Part shown: positions 52,044-60,897 of the stretch, piece after piece | Numbering within the stretch: the stretch's first letter is position 1 | Layout of the letters: each line of letters begins with the position of its first letter | The notes under the pieces: model-generated | What the model was told of the DNA's origin: nothing | The model's input: only the letters and a program-made list of their open reading frames with translations | Database searches by the model: none | Program-made: the position numbers and the translations under genes | Assembly: GCA_913048465.1 (NCBI GenBank) | Contig: CAJWVO010000001.1 | Location: forward strand, 62,001 to 126,000 | Reading direction: 5' to 3' | From: an uncultured Nitrosomonadales bacterium | GTDB taxonomy: Bacteria > Pseudomonadota > Gammaproteobacteria > Burkholderiales > Methylophilaceae | DNA: 64,000 nucleotides

Positions 52044-53438
52044 ATGAAAGAACAAAATAAAAAATGGTCTGGCAGGTTTGATGAACCGGTGGATAAATTA
52101 GTACAGATTTTTACGGCATCTGTTGATTTCGATCAAAGATTGGCGCTCTATGATATTCAGGGTTCATTGGCTCATGCAGAAATGTTAAAAAAACAAAAAA
52201 TTATCTCTGCAACTGATTTTAAAAAAATTGATCAGGGACTAAAAAAAATTAGTGAGCAAATAATGCTGGGAAAATTTAAATGGAGTGTGTCTGATGAAGA
52301 TGTTCATTTAAATATTGAAAAAAAATTAACACAATTAATTGGCGATGCTGGGAAAAAGCTCCACACGGGTAGATCCAGAAATGATCAAATTGCGACAGAC
52401 TTGAGACTCTTTTTAAGAGACATCACAGATGAAGTTGTTTTAAAGATAACAAAATTACAAAAAAATATTGTCAGCTTAGCTAAAAAAAATATTAATTCTT
52501 ACATGCCTGGCCTAACTCACTTACAAATTGCCCAGCCCATTAGTTTTGCCCATCATATGATGGCTTATTATGAGATGTTGGACAGAGATAAGAATAGATT
52601 TTTTGATGGAAGAAAAAGAATAAATCAACTACCTCTGGGTTCAGCTGCTTTGGCAGGAACCACCTATCCAATTGATAGAAAATTTGTCGCTAAAAAATTG
52701 AAATTTGAGGGCATTTCGATGAATTCGTTGGATGCCGTTTCTGACAGAGATTTTGCAATTGAATTTTGTTTTAATGCTTCAATGTTGATGACTCATTTAT
52801 CTAGACTTTCTGAAGAATTAATTATGTGGATGAGCCCATTCTTTAATTTTATCGATATTGCAGATAAGTTTTGTACTGGATCTAGCATCATGCCGCAAAA
52901 AAAGAATCCTGACGTACCAGAGCTCATCAGAGGAAAGGTTGCGAGAGTGAATAGTAATCTTCTGAGTTTATTGACACTAATGAAGTCTCAACCTTTGGCC
53001 TACAATAAAGATAATCAAGAAGATAAAGAGCCTGTCTTTGATTCGGTGGATACGGTCATTGGTAGTCTCGAAATATATGCTGATTTAGTTAGGCACATTA
53101 CAGTGAATAAAAAGCAAATGTTACATTATGCTGAAGAAGGTTTTTCAACAGCAACCGATCTTGCAGACTACTTAGTTAAAAAAGGAGTGCCATTCAGGAC
53201 CTCACATGAAATCGTTGCAAATTTAGTGAATCATGCCGTGAAGAATGATTTGTCACTTCATGAAATTAAATTAGCTGATCTGAAAAAATTTAGCAGCGTA
53301 ATTCAAAAAGATGTCTATGATTTTTTAACTGTTGAAGGGTCAGTTGCAGCGAGGTCACACATTGGTGGAACCAGTCCAAAACAAGTTAACAAAGCTATTA
53401 GCTCGGCAGAAATTCAGTTAAAGAAAAAGTTGCGATAA
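52044..53438 (+). CDS. argH: Argininosuccinate lyase
   Basis: This 464-aa enzyme performs the last step of arginine synthesis, releasing fumarate. The superfamily signature [20 protein letters not shown] lies near residue 283, and the substrate-binding block [18 protein letters not shown] is in the N-terminal third. The start ([12 protein letters not shown]) is normal. Its last 21 bases overlap the convergent gene. Confidence 0.97.
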   Translation: MKEQNKKWSGRFDEPVDKLVQIFTASVDFDQRLALYDIQGSLAHAEMLKKQKIISATDFKKIDQGLKKISEQIMLGKFKWSVSDEDVHLNIEKKLTQLIGDAGKKLHTGRSRNDQIATDLRLFLRDITDEVVLKITKLQKNIVSLAKKNINSYMPGLTHLQIAQPISFAHHMMAYYEMLDRDKNRFFDGRKRINQLPLGSAALAGTTYPIDRKFVAKKLKFEGISMNSLDAVSDRDFAIEFCFNASMLMTHLSRLSEELIMWMSPFFNFIDIADKFCTGSSIMPQKKNPDVPELIRGKVARVNSNLLSLLTLMKSQPLAYNKDNQEDKEPVFDSVDTVIGSLEIYADLVRHITVNKKQMLHYAEEGFSTATDLADYLVKKGVPFRTSHEIVANLVNHAVKNDLSLHEIKLADLKKFSSVIQKDVYDFLTVEGSVAARSHIGGTSPKQVNKAISSAEIQLKKKLR

Positions 53439-53822
53439 GTCGTAACCGGCTCCTTTAGCCTGATCTACAATTTCATTACCCGTCATCTTATCTCGATTCG
53501 CAAGCGCCCATAGTGTGCATGAACGCGTGCCTGTCCGACAATAGGCAAAAATAGGGCTATTCTCTTTTTCTAAAAATATTTCGTTGAATTCATCGACTGC
53601 CTGTTGAGTGAACTGACCCGGAAAAATAGGAATAAAAAAATAGTTTAGACCAACAGATTCAGCGGCATTTTTGATAATCTCTTGAGGAGTTTGGTCGGCT
53701 GATTCATTGTCAGGCCGATTACAAATAATGGTATTGAATCCCGCATCCTTAATAATCTTTAAATCATCAACATGAATTTGTTCAGAGACGCTTATTTCGT
53801 CATTAATCTTATTTATTTTCAT
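53418..53822 (-). CDS. TIGR01244-type sulfurtransferase/phosphatase-like protein
   Basis: This 134-aa protein of the DUF442 family (beta-lactamase-hydrolase-like, dual-specificity-phosphatase fold) has the active-site loop AYCRTGTRS with Cys95 and Arg100. The pattern [14 protein letters not shown] near residue 34 is family-typical. Some relatives handle sulfane sulfur; the substrate here is unknown. It lies 15 bases after hemW on the minus strand. Confidence 0.85.
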   Translation of the reverse strand: MKINKINDEISVSEQIHVDDLKIIKDAGFNTIICNRPDNESADQTPQEIIKNAAESVGLNYFFIPIFPGQFTQQAVDEFNEIFLEKENSPIFAYCRTGTRSCTLWALANRDKMTGNEIVDQAKGAGYDLSQLFL

Positions 53823-53837
53823 AATAATTTTCCTTTG

Positions 53838-54983
53838 TTAGATTAAATTATGCAGTATTTCATTTAAAAAAAACACACCCTTTTCAGTCGGTTTTAGTAT
53901 CTCATGATCTTCATATAATAAATTTTGTTGGAATGATGGATGGAGTTTTGATTTGATGTCATCAAATGATAAGCCTGTTCTTTCAGAATATGTTTTTTTA
54001 GAAAAACCATGTTTCAGACGAAGCGCATTCATTAAAAACTCAAAGGGCAAGTCTTGTTGATGAATAAAAGTTTTATTAGAGAAGAAGTTCTGTTTGACTA
54101 CCTCTGTAATGTATTGCTTTGGATTTTTAGTATTATCCATTCTAAAAATTTCGTTCTCATGCGTAAGTTTTGAATGTGCACCTGCTCCGATTCCTAAATA
54201 GTCACCAAATGTCCAATAATTTAAATTGTGTCTGCATTGATGACCTGTTTGAGCAAAAGCTGAGGTCTCATAATGCTCAAAGTGTGAATTTTCTAATTCT
54301 GTTAACACAAGACTTAACATTTCATAAGCATCATCATCTGAAGGAATTTCTGGTTTGGATTTAAAGAACCTAGTTTGAGGTTCAATCGTGAGATGATAAA
54401 AACTAAGATGATTTGGATCAAATGATATGGCGGTATCAATATCTTGTTTTAATTCAGCCAGGCTTTGATTGGGTAAGCCAAACATCAAATCAAGATTAAA
54501 ATTATTAAAATATTTTTTTATGACATTAATGGCTTGTTTTGCTTCCGAGGATGAGTGAATTCTTTCAAGGGACTGAAGGTGGTTATCGTTAAAGCTTTGT
54601 ATACCCAGTGATACTCGATTGATACCTAAATCGGCATAGGATTGAAAATATTTAATGTCAATTGTCCCTGGGTTAGCCTCGAGTGTAATTTCAGTTTGTG
54701 ATAAGTTAAAATTTTTGTGGATGGCATTAATAAATTTTTCAAATAGTTTGGGTGAAATAAGACTAGGGGTGCCTCCACCAAAAAAAATAGATGTAATGAT
54801 TCGTTCTTTGATTAAATCTTGGTAAAAATTAAATTCCTCAATCAGAGTATCAACATATTCTTCCTCTATTGATCTCACCTTTTTTTGAGATGCTTCATGC
54901 GAATTAAAATCACAATAAGGACATTTGTGAATGCACCATGGAAGGTGCACATAAACACCAACAGACTGTGGTGTGGTTATCAT
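53838..54983 (-). CDS. hemW: Radical SAM haem chaperone HemW-like protein
   Basis: This 381-aa radical SAM protein has the Cys17-x3-Cys21-x2-Cys24 cluster motif in HLPWCIHKCPYCDFNSH. The C-terminal HemN-like part includes GIGAGAHSKL. HemW inserts haem into target proteins and is often misannotated as coproporphyrinogen oxidase. It is preceded by a 73-aa gene with a 4-base overlap and lies in the rph-rdgB-orf-hemW unit. Confidence 0.93.
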   Translation of the reverse strand: MITTPQSVGVYVHLPWCIHKCPYCDFNSHEASQKKVRSIEEEYVDTLIEEFNFYQDLIKERIITSIFFGGGTPSLISPKLFEKFINAIHKNFNLSQTEITLEANPGTIDIKYFQSYADLGINRVSLGIQSFNDNHLQSLERIHSSSEAKQAINVIKKYFNNFNLDLMFGLPNQSLAELKQDIDTAISFDPNHLSFYHLTIEPQTRFFKSKPEIPSDDDAYEMLSLVLTELENSHFEHYETSAFAQTGHQCRHNLNYWTFGDYLGIGAGAHSKLTHENEIFRMDNTKNPKQYITEVVKQNFFSNKTFIHQQDLPFEFLMNALRLKHGFSKKTYSERTGLSFDDIKSKLHPSFQQNLLYEDHEILKPTEKGVFFLNEILHNLI

Positions 54984-55201
54984 TTTTTATTTTTGTAAGG
55001 ATTATTGAGTTGATTAACTATATCGTGGAAAACATCTCTTATTTGTTGATCAGATACTTCCATAATCACGCCATCTTCGAAAGCATCCTGCATGAGCTGA
55101 TTAATCTCATCAAGATTCTCTTTCATGACTTTAATTTTTTCTGTACAGGAAACGGTTGTTCCATCATCTCGCTTCCATACAGGCCATTTATTTTTACTCA
55201 T
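54980..55201 (-). CDS. Conserved small protein between rdgB and hemW, unknown
   Basis: This 73-aa acidic protein begins MSKNKWPVWKRDDGTTVSCTEKIKVM and is then mostly helical (LDEINQLMQDAFEDGVIMEVSDQQI in pieces). Small proteins with this WP-W-RDDG--V-C-EK pattern occur at this position in other betaproteobacteria (recollection); function is unknown. Overlaps with both neighbours (8 and 4 bases) show cotranslation. Confidence 0.75.
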   Translation of the reverse strand: MSKNKWPVWKRDDGTTVSCTEKIKVMKENLDEINQLMQDAFEDGVIMEVSDQQIRDVFHDIVNQLNNPYKNKK

Positions 55202-55787
55202 ATTTTATTGTAAGTTTCAGTTTTAATTGTTGCAAGGCTTGGCCTCGGTGACTTAGTTTATTTTTTAGTTGAGGATCTAGTTCTGCTGCGGTATTTTCTG
55301 TCATAAAATCTTCAAAAATTGGATCGTATCCAAAACCATTAGTCCCCCTTGGCTGTTCAACAATTTTTCCTTTCCAAATACCTTCACAAATGATGGGCTG
55401 AGGGTCATCTGGCGTTGTTACAAAAACAATGGAGCAATAATAGTGTGCATTTCTGTTTTTAACTCCCTCTAAATCATGAAGGAGTTTTAATAAATTTTCA
55501 TCATCTGTGGCGTTTTCGTGTGCAAATCTTGCAGATCTCACACCAGGATTAAAATCAAGATGATCAACACAAATTCCAGAATCATCAGCAATCGCAGGTA
55601 AATTAGTTTTTTTAGATGCATACCTTGCTTTGGCTAGAGCATTTTCAACAAATGTCTGATATGGTTCATCGGCTTCACCGATATTAAAAACTGATTGTGG
55701 TATGATTTCCAAATTAATATCCGAGAGCAAATGTTGCATCTCATTTATTTTTTTTTGATTATTTGAGGCAAGTACAACTTTTGTCAT
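55194..55787 (-). CDS. rdgB: dITP/XTP pyrophosphatase (non-canonical purine NTPase)
   Basis: This 197-aa enzyme hydrolyses dITP, ITP and XTP to keep mutagenic purines out of nucleic acid. VLASNNQKKINEM at the N-terminus, PAIADDSGICVDHL and GTNGFGYDPIF are the Ham1/RdgB motifs. The start at MTKVVLASNN is chosen because it gives the usual 197 residues and lies one base from the rph stop. Confidence 0.96.
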   Translation of the reverse strand: MTKVVLASNNQKKINEMQHLLSDINLEIIPQSVFNIGEADEPYQTFVENALAKARYASKKTNLPAIADDSGICVDHLDFNPGVRSARFAHENATDDENLLKLLHDLEGVKNRNAHYYCSIVFVTTPDDPQPIICEGIWKGKIVEQPRGTNGFGYDPIFEDFMTENTAAELDPQLKNKLSHRGQALQQLKLKLTIKYE

Positions 55788-55788
55788 A

Positions 55789-56493
55789 TTATTTGTGTGT
55801 AATTTGAAAAATAGATTCAATTGCATCAGAGCTCAAAGTTAAAATTTCATTTAACTCATCTTGACTGAATGGATTACCTTCAGCTGTCCCCTGAATTTCT
55901 ATGAACTGTTTATCCTCTGTCATTACAATATTCATATCCGTCTCACAATTACTGTCCTCAACATAGTCTAAGTCAACAAGCACTTTTGAATCCACAATCC
56001 CTGCTGAGATGGCTGCAATTTTTTTTATGATAGGCGACTCTGAGATTAACTTAGCTTTTAGCATGTATTCAACTGCATCTTCAATTGCACATGCTGCGCC
56101 AGTAATAGATGCAGTTCGTGTACCTCCATCAGCTTGGAGTACGTCACAATCAACCTGTAATGTATTTTCCCCAATCTTAGTTAAATCAATCATGGCTCTT
56201 AAACTTCTTCCGATTAGCCTCTGTATTTCTTGAGTTCGTCCAGATTGTTTTCCTCTGGCCGCCTCTCTTTGCATACGTGATGAGGTTGAACGAGGCAACA
56301 TGCCATACTCAGCTGTTAGCCAACCCTGGCCCTGACCCTTGAGGAAAGAAGGGACCCCTTCAATGACACTGACGTTACACAAAACATGAGTTTGTCCACA
56401 TTTAATTAATACAGACCCTTCCGCATGACATGTATAATTCCTAGTAATTTCGATTGGGCGATGCTGACTATTAGTTCGGTTGTTTGATCTCAT
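55789..56493 (-). CDS. rph: Ribonuclease PH
   Basis: This 234-aa phosphorolytic 3'-exonuclease trims tRNA ends. Family motifs are [19 protein letters not shown] (in part), [45 protein letters not shown] and the C-terminal [12 protein letters not shown]. Complete, and followed by rdgB. It is divergent from the yicC gene across a 92-base gap. Confidence 0.97.
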   Translation of the reverse strand: MRSNNRTNSQHRPIEITRNYTCHAEGSVLIKCGQTHVLCNVSVIEGVPSFLKGQGQGWLTAEYGMLPRSTSSRMQREAARGKQSGRTQEIQRLIGRSLRAMIDLTKIGENTLQVDCDVLQADGGTRTASITGAACAIEDAVEYMLKAKLISESPIIKKIAAISAGIVDSKVLVDLDYVEDSNCETDMNIVMTEDKQFIEIQGTAEGNPFSQDELNEILTLSSDAIESIFQITHK

Positions 56494-56585
56494 AAGTTAC
56501 CTAAATTAATTTATTATGTTTTAAGATTATAAAGATAAAATGAGAAAAAAATTTTCATTAATTTGTCAAAGTAGAGAAAATTTAT

Positions 56586-57446
56586 ATGATTAATAGCATG
56601 ACCGGATATGCGAACGGCTCCTTTAAACTTGATTCAAGTGTAAGTTTGTCCGTTGAAATACGTGCATTAAATAATAGATATTTTGATTTGAATATTCGTC
56701 TTGATGATGACCTTAAATATTTAGAAACAAAAATTAAATCCTTGCTCAGTGACACAATTAAAAGAGGTAAGGTTGAATGTCGCATCACTAAGTCTTTTAA
56801 TCAACAAAGTAAATTAAGTTATTCTGATGATCAAATCAGAGATGCCTTAAAGATTATGAAAAGAGTTGCATTATTATCAAAACAGGAGTTTTCAGCTACG
56901 CCACATGAAATCATCAATTTTATCAATTTGAATCAAAAACCAAAAAATATAAATATTAATGAAAAAGCTCTACTTAAAGCTTTAAGTAATGTTTTAAAAA
57001 ATTTTAATAAAGATCGAGCCAGAGAAGGCAAAAATTTATCCAGTATTTTAAAGCAAAATGTTAATGCTATTAATGCACATGTTAAAAATGTCAGAATATT
57101 TTATAAAGACGATGCAAAAGACCATCATCAGAAATTAATAAAAAAATTAAGTGACATTAATAGCGACATTGACCAACAAAGACTTCAACAAGAAGTAGTT
57201 TATTTTTTACAAAAATCAGATATTGAAGAAGAGTTGAGCAGAATCTTGTCTCACAATAAAGAAATTATAGATTTACTTAAGAGTAAAGATCCTGTTGGGA
57301 AAAAACTCGATTTCATGATGCAAGAGTTAAATCGTGAAGCAAATACATTAGGATCAAAATCAATATCAACAAGAATTACATCACTTGCAGTAGATATTAA
57401 AGTTTTAATTGAGCAGATGCGAGAACAAATACAGAATATAGAATGA
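56586..57446 (+). CDS. yicC: YicC family endoribonuclease-like protein
   Basis: This 286-aa member of the YicC/YloC family has N-terminal INSMTGYANGSF and EIRALNNRYFDLNIRL and a C-terminal DUF1732 domain ending KVLIEQMREQIQN with FMMQELNREANTLGSKS. Members act in RNA turnover. It lies upstream of gmk with a 4-base overlap, a widely conserved order. Confidence 0.93.
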   Translation: MINSMTGYANGSFKLDSSVSLSVEIRALNNRYFDLNIRLDDDLKYLETKIKSLLSDTIKRGKVECRITKSFNQQSKLSYSDDQIRDALKIMKRVALLSKQEFSATPHEIINFINLNQKPKNININEKALLKALSNVLKNFNKDRAREGKNLSSILKQNVNAINAHVKNVRIFYKDDAKDHHQKLIKKLSDINSDIDQQRLQQEVVYFLQKSDIEEELSRILSHNKEIIDLLKSKDPVGKKLDFMMQELNREANTLGSKSISTRITSLAVDIKVLIEQMREQIQNIE

Positions 57447-58003
57447 CAAACTTAAATAAAAATAAATTATTTATCATTAGCGCCGCCTCTGGTGCTGGCA
57501 AAACGACAATTGTCAAAGAATTATTAAAAAAATGTAGCAACTTGAAAGTTTCTATTTCCCATACAACCAGAAAACCAAGGCCATCCGAGGTGAATGGCAA
57601 GGATTATTTTTTTACTGAAATAACAGAGTTTGAAAAGATGATTGAAGAGGGGTTATTTCTTGAGTATGCACATTGCCATGGAAATTTTTATGGAACCTCA
57701 AAAAAATCTGTTCATTCATTACTAGAAAATGGTAATGATGTAATTTTAGAAATTGATTGGCAGGGTGCACAAAGTATCAAAAAAATTTTTCCAGAAGCTG
57801 TCAGTATTTTTATTATGCCGCCAAGTTTAGAAATTTTAAAAGAGCGATTAATTGATAGAAAGCAGGATTCATTAGAGGTTATAAAAACACGAATGCAATC
57901 TGCAGAGGAGGAAATCTCTCATGCCAACGAATTTGACTATGTTACAATTAACGAGGAATTAACACATACAGTAAGTGAACTAATGAAGTTATTTACAGCA
58001 TAA
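57443..58003 (+). CDS. gmk: Guanylate kinase
   Basis: This 186-aa enzyme phosphorylates GMP to GDP. The P-loop is ISAASGAGKTTIVKEL (about residues 11-26), with SHTTRKPRPSEVNGKDYFF and the GNFYGTSK lid following. It is 15-20 residues shorter than the common length at the C-terminus, ending soon after the FDYVTINEEL block. This may reflect streamlining. It is followed by rpoZ after 19 bases. Confidence 0.95.
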   Translation: MTNLNKNKLFIISAASGAGKTTIVKELLKKCSNLKVSISHTTRKPRPSEVNGKDYFFTEITEFEKMIEEGLFLEYAHCHGNFYGTSKKSVHSLLENGNDVILEIDWQGAQSIKKIFPEAVSIFIMPPSLEILKERLIDRKQDSLEVIKTRMQSAEEEISHANEFDYVTINEELTHTVSELMKLFTA

Positions 58004-58022
58004 TTTATAGAGAAGGATAAGT

Positions 58023-58289
58023 ATGGCAAGAATTACCGTTGATGATTGTTTAAAAAAAATACCGAATCGATTTCAATTAACTCTAATTGCATCTATCAGA
58101 GCTCGTCAATTGGCTAATGGTGCTGAATCAATGATTGAAAATGTGAATGAAGATAAACCTTCGGTTTTAGCATTAAGAGAGATCGCTGCAGGAGCCATTG
58201 GATTAGAATTATTGACAGGAAATCAACCATCTTCTTCAGATGACAGCCAAGTCACAGATGAACCTGAGGAGCAGTCAGCCCCACTCTAA
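58023..58289 (+). CDS. rpoZ: RNA polymerase omega subunit
   Basis: This 88-aa subunit begins [19 protein letters not shown] and contains [10 protein letters not shown] and [13 protein letters not shown], diagnostic of omega. It helps RNA polymerase assembly and ppGpp binding. It is directly upstream of the ppGpp synthetase/hydrolase gene. The ribosome-binding site is AGAAGGATAAG. Confidence 0.95.
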   Translation: MARITVDDCLKKIPNRFQLTLIASIRARQLANGAESMIENVNEDKPSVLALREIAAGAIGLELLTGNQPSSSDDSQVTDEPEEQSAPL

Positions 58290-58307
58290 ACTTATTGGAG
58301 AATAATT

Positions 58308-60497
58308 TTGGCTGACCCAAATTTTTTAACTAAAGATACTGGCGATGCAATCATTATTCCAGCAGACCATCCTGAATCAAAATTATCACTAGCAATAACT
58401 TATCTAAAAAAAAGTGAAATTCAGGATGTATACAGAGCATACCATTATGCTTTTGAGTGCCATATAGATCAAAAAAGAAGAAGTGGTGAACCTTATATAA
58501 CGCACCCAGTTTCAGTGGCGTGTATTGCAGCAAATCTTCATCTCGATGGGCCTTCAATTATAGCTGCACTTTTGCACGACGTTGTCGAAGATACTCCAGC
58601 TACTCTTAAAGAGGTTGAATCAAAATTTGGCAAACAAGTTGCAAAGCTTGTTGATGGATTATCCAAGTTAGATAAATTAAATTTTAATGATGTTGTTGAG
58701 GCTCAGGCTGAAAATTTTAGAAAAATGCTTTTAGCGATGTCATCAGATATCAGAGTTATGATTATCAAGTTGTGTGATCGTACACATAATATGCAAACCC
58801 TGGGACATCTTAATGAGCAAAAAAGAAGACGTATTGCACAAGAAACGGTTGATATTTATGCACCAATTGCAAATCGACTGGGCCTCAACCGAATATATCA
58901 AGAGTTAGAAAATCTGTGTTTTAAACATATTCATCCTCTTCGACATCAAACAATTACCAAAGCAATAGCATCTGCTCGTGGAAATCGTAAAGAAATTGTT
59001 GAAAAAATTCTCATAGAAGTTGAGGAAAAATTAAAAAAAGAAAAGATTAACGCGGAAATTCTGGGACGAGAAAAACAGCCTGCTAGTATTCATAAAAAAA
59101 TGGCAGAAAAAAATCTTGGATTTTCAGAAATTTCGGATATTTATGCATTTAGAATAATTGTTGAAGATATCAAGGATTGTTATCATGCATTAGGTGTCCT
59201 TCACTCTCTGTATAAACCCATCCCAGGAAGATTCAAAGATTATATTGCGATTCCAAAAGCAAACGGATACCAATCATTACATACCACGCTGTTTGGTCCA
59301 TTCGGAATGCCATTGGAGATTCAAATAAGAACTTTATTGATGAATAATTTGGCCGAAGCCGGCGTGGCTGCTCACTGGATGTACAAAACCAAAGAAAATC
59401 AAGTCACACGCCTCCAACAAGATACCAATCAATGGTTAAAAAGATTATTGGAAATCCAGTCTGATAGTGCAGACTCACTTGAATTCTTGGAACATTTAAA
59501 AGTAGATCTTTTTCCTGATGAAGTCTATGTATTTTCTCCCAAAGGAAAAATATTTGTTTTGCCTAAAGGTTCAACTGCTGTGGACTATGCCTATGCTGTT
59601 CATACCGATGTTGGTAATAGCTGCTTCGTTTGTAAAATAAATAATGAATTGGTTCCCTTGAGAACAGAAGTGAAAACGGGTGATCATATTGAAATCATTA
59701 CAGGCCCGATGGCCAAACCTAACCCATCTTGGCTAAATTTTGTAATTACAGGAAAAGCAAGATCACAAATTAGAGCTTTTATGAAAAAAGCTGAATCAAG
59801 TGACCTTGTGATACTTGGCTACAGTATTCTTAATAAGGCATTGAAAGCTTTTCATATTGAACCAGACAGCATCAAGAAGAAACATTGGGATAAATTACTG
59901 CACGACTATCATTTAAAGAATAAAGATGAAATTTTAATAGATATTGCTTTAGGAAAAAGAGTCAATATTATGGTGGCTCATCAATTATCTACAATTGTCA
60001 GTGGTCAATCTAGTGTTGGACGTCAAGAAAAGTTTTTAGATGTAATTTCTATTAAAGGGTCTGAGGGCATGGCCATAGATTTAGCTGATTGTTGCCATCC
60101 AATTCCTGGAGACCCAATTTTAGGTTACATTGATAAAGATCGTGGTTTGATTATTCATACCCATGAATGTAATGAAATTAAAAAAATTAAAGTTGATCCA
60201 GAAAAATGGGTTGATGTTGAATGGGAGCCAAATCCAGATCGATTGTTTAAAGTTAAATTAGATATTTTAGTTAGTAATGAACGGGGCGTCTTGGCAAAGA
60301 TTGCTTCTGTTATTGCTGAAATGGAATCTAATATTGACAAGCTTACAACTGAAGAGAGTGATGGTGGAGGCTTTACGTCAATTAATTTCTTAATTGAAGT
60401 GAAGAGTCGAATACATTTAGCGGATATTATTAGAAACTTAAGAAAAATTGAACAAGTAAGTAGAATTACAAGATTTAAATTAGGAACTATTAAATAA
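58308..60497 (+). CDS. spoT: Bifunctional (p)ppGpp synthetase/hydrolase
   Basis: This 729-aa Rel/SpoT protein has an intact HD hydrolase domain (ALLHDVVEDTPATL near residue 90). The synthetase domain carries the RFKD motif of bifunctional enzymes (GRFKDYIAIPKANGYQSLHT). A TGS domain (VYVFSPKGKIFVLPKG) and a C-terminal ACT domain follow. It starts at TTG with GGAG 11 bases upstream. It would control the stringent response in this organism; no separate RelA is visible in the window. Confidence 0.95.
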   Translation: MADPNFLTKDTGDAIIIPADHPESKLSLAITYLKKSEIQDVYRAYHYAFECHIDQKRRSGEPYITHPVSVACIAANLHLDGPSIIAALLHDVVEDTPATLKEVESKFGKQVAKLVDGLSKLDKLNFNDVVEAQAENFRKMLLAMSSDIRVMIIKLCDRTHNMQTLGHLNEQKRRRIAQETVDIYAPIANRLGLNRIYQELENLCFKHIHPLRHQTITKAIASARGNRKEIVEKILIEVEEKLKKEKINAEILGREKQPASIHKKMAEKNLGFSEISDIYAFRIIVEDIKDCYHALGVLHSLYKPIPGRFKDYIAIPKANGYQSLHTTLFGPFGMPLEIQIRTLLMNNLAEAGVAAHWMYKTKENQVTRLQQDTNQWLKRLLEIQSDSADSLEFLEHLKVDLFPDEVYVFSPKGKIFVLPKGSTAVDYAYAVHTDVGNSCFVCKINNELVPLRTEVKTGDHIEIITGPMAKPNPSWLNFVITGKARSQIRAFMKKAESSDLVILGYSILNKALKAFHIEPDSIKKKHWDKLLHDYHLKNKDEILIDIALGKRVNIMVAHQLSTIVSGQSSVGRQEKFLDVISIKGSEGMAIDLADCCHPIPGDPILGYIDKDRGLIIHTHECNEIKKIKVDPEKWVDVEWEPNPDRLFKVKLDILVSNERGVLAKIASVIAEMESNIDKLTTEESDGGGFTSINFLIEVKSRIHLADIIRNLRKIEQVSRITRFKLGTIK

Positions 60498-60513
60498 ATA
60501 AAGAAAGATAATA

Positions 60514-60894
60514 ATGACAAAAGAAATTATTTCAACTGAAAATGCACCCAAGGCGATTGGTACTTATTCGCAGGCTGTCAAAAAAAACAACATTGTTTTT
60601 CTATCTGGACAAATTGGCTTGGATCCAAAGACGATGGAATTAGTCGACGGGATTGAAAATCAAATTAATCAGGTTTTTAAAAATTTATTATCAGTGATAG
60701 AGGCAGCAGACGGAAAAAAGTCAGATATCGTTAAATTAAACATTTTTCTTACCGATCTTAGTCATTTTGTTATGGTCAATGAAATCATGGAACAATATTT
60801 TGATTCACCCTATCCAGCAAGGGCTGCAGTTGGAGTTGCTCAATTACCTAAAGGGGCACTTATTGAAGCGGATGGATTTTTAGTGCTTGATTAA
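60514..60894 (+). CDS. ridA: RidA family enamine/imine deaminase
   Basis: This 126-aa trimeric YjgF/RidA protein hydrolyses reactive enamines from amino acid metabolism. N-terminal [16 protein letters not shown] and C-terminal [20 protein letters not shown], including the catalytic arginine, are intact. It sits between spoT and recG, as commonly seen in proteobacteria. Confidence 0.95.
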   Translation: MTKEIISTENAPKAIGTYSQAVKKNNIVFLSGQIGLDPKTMELVDGIENQINQVFKNLLSVIEAADGKKSDIVKLNIFLTDLSHFVMVNEIMEQYFDSPYPARAAVGVAQLPKGALIEADGFLVLD

Positions 60895-60897
60895 TTA

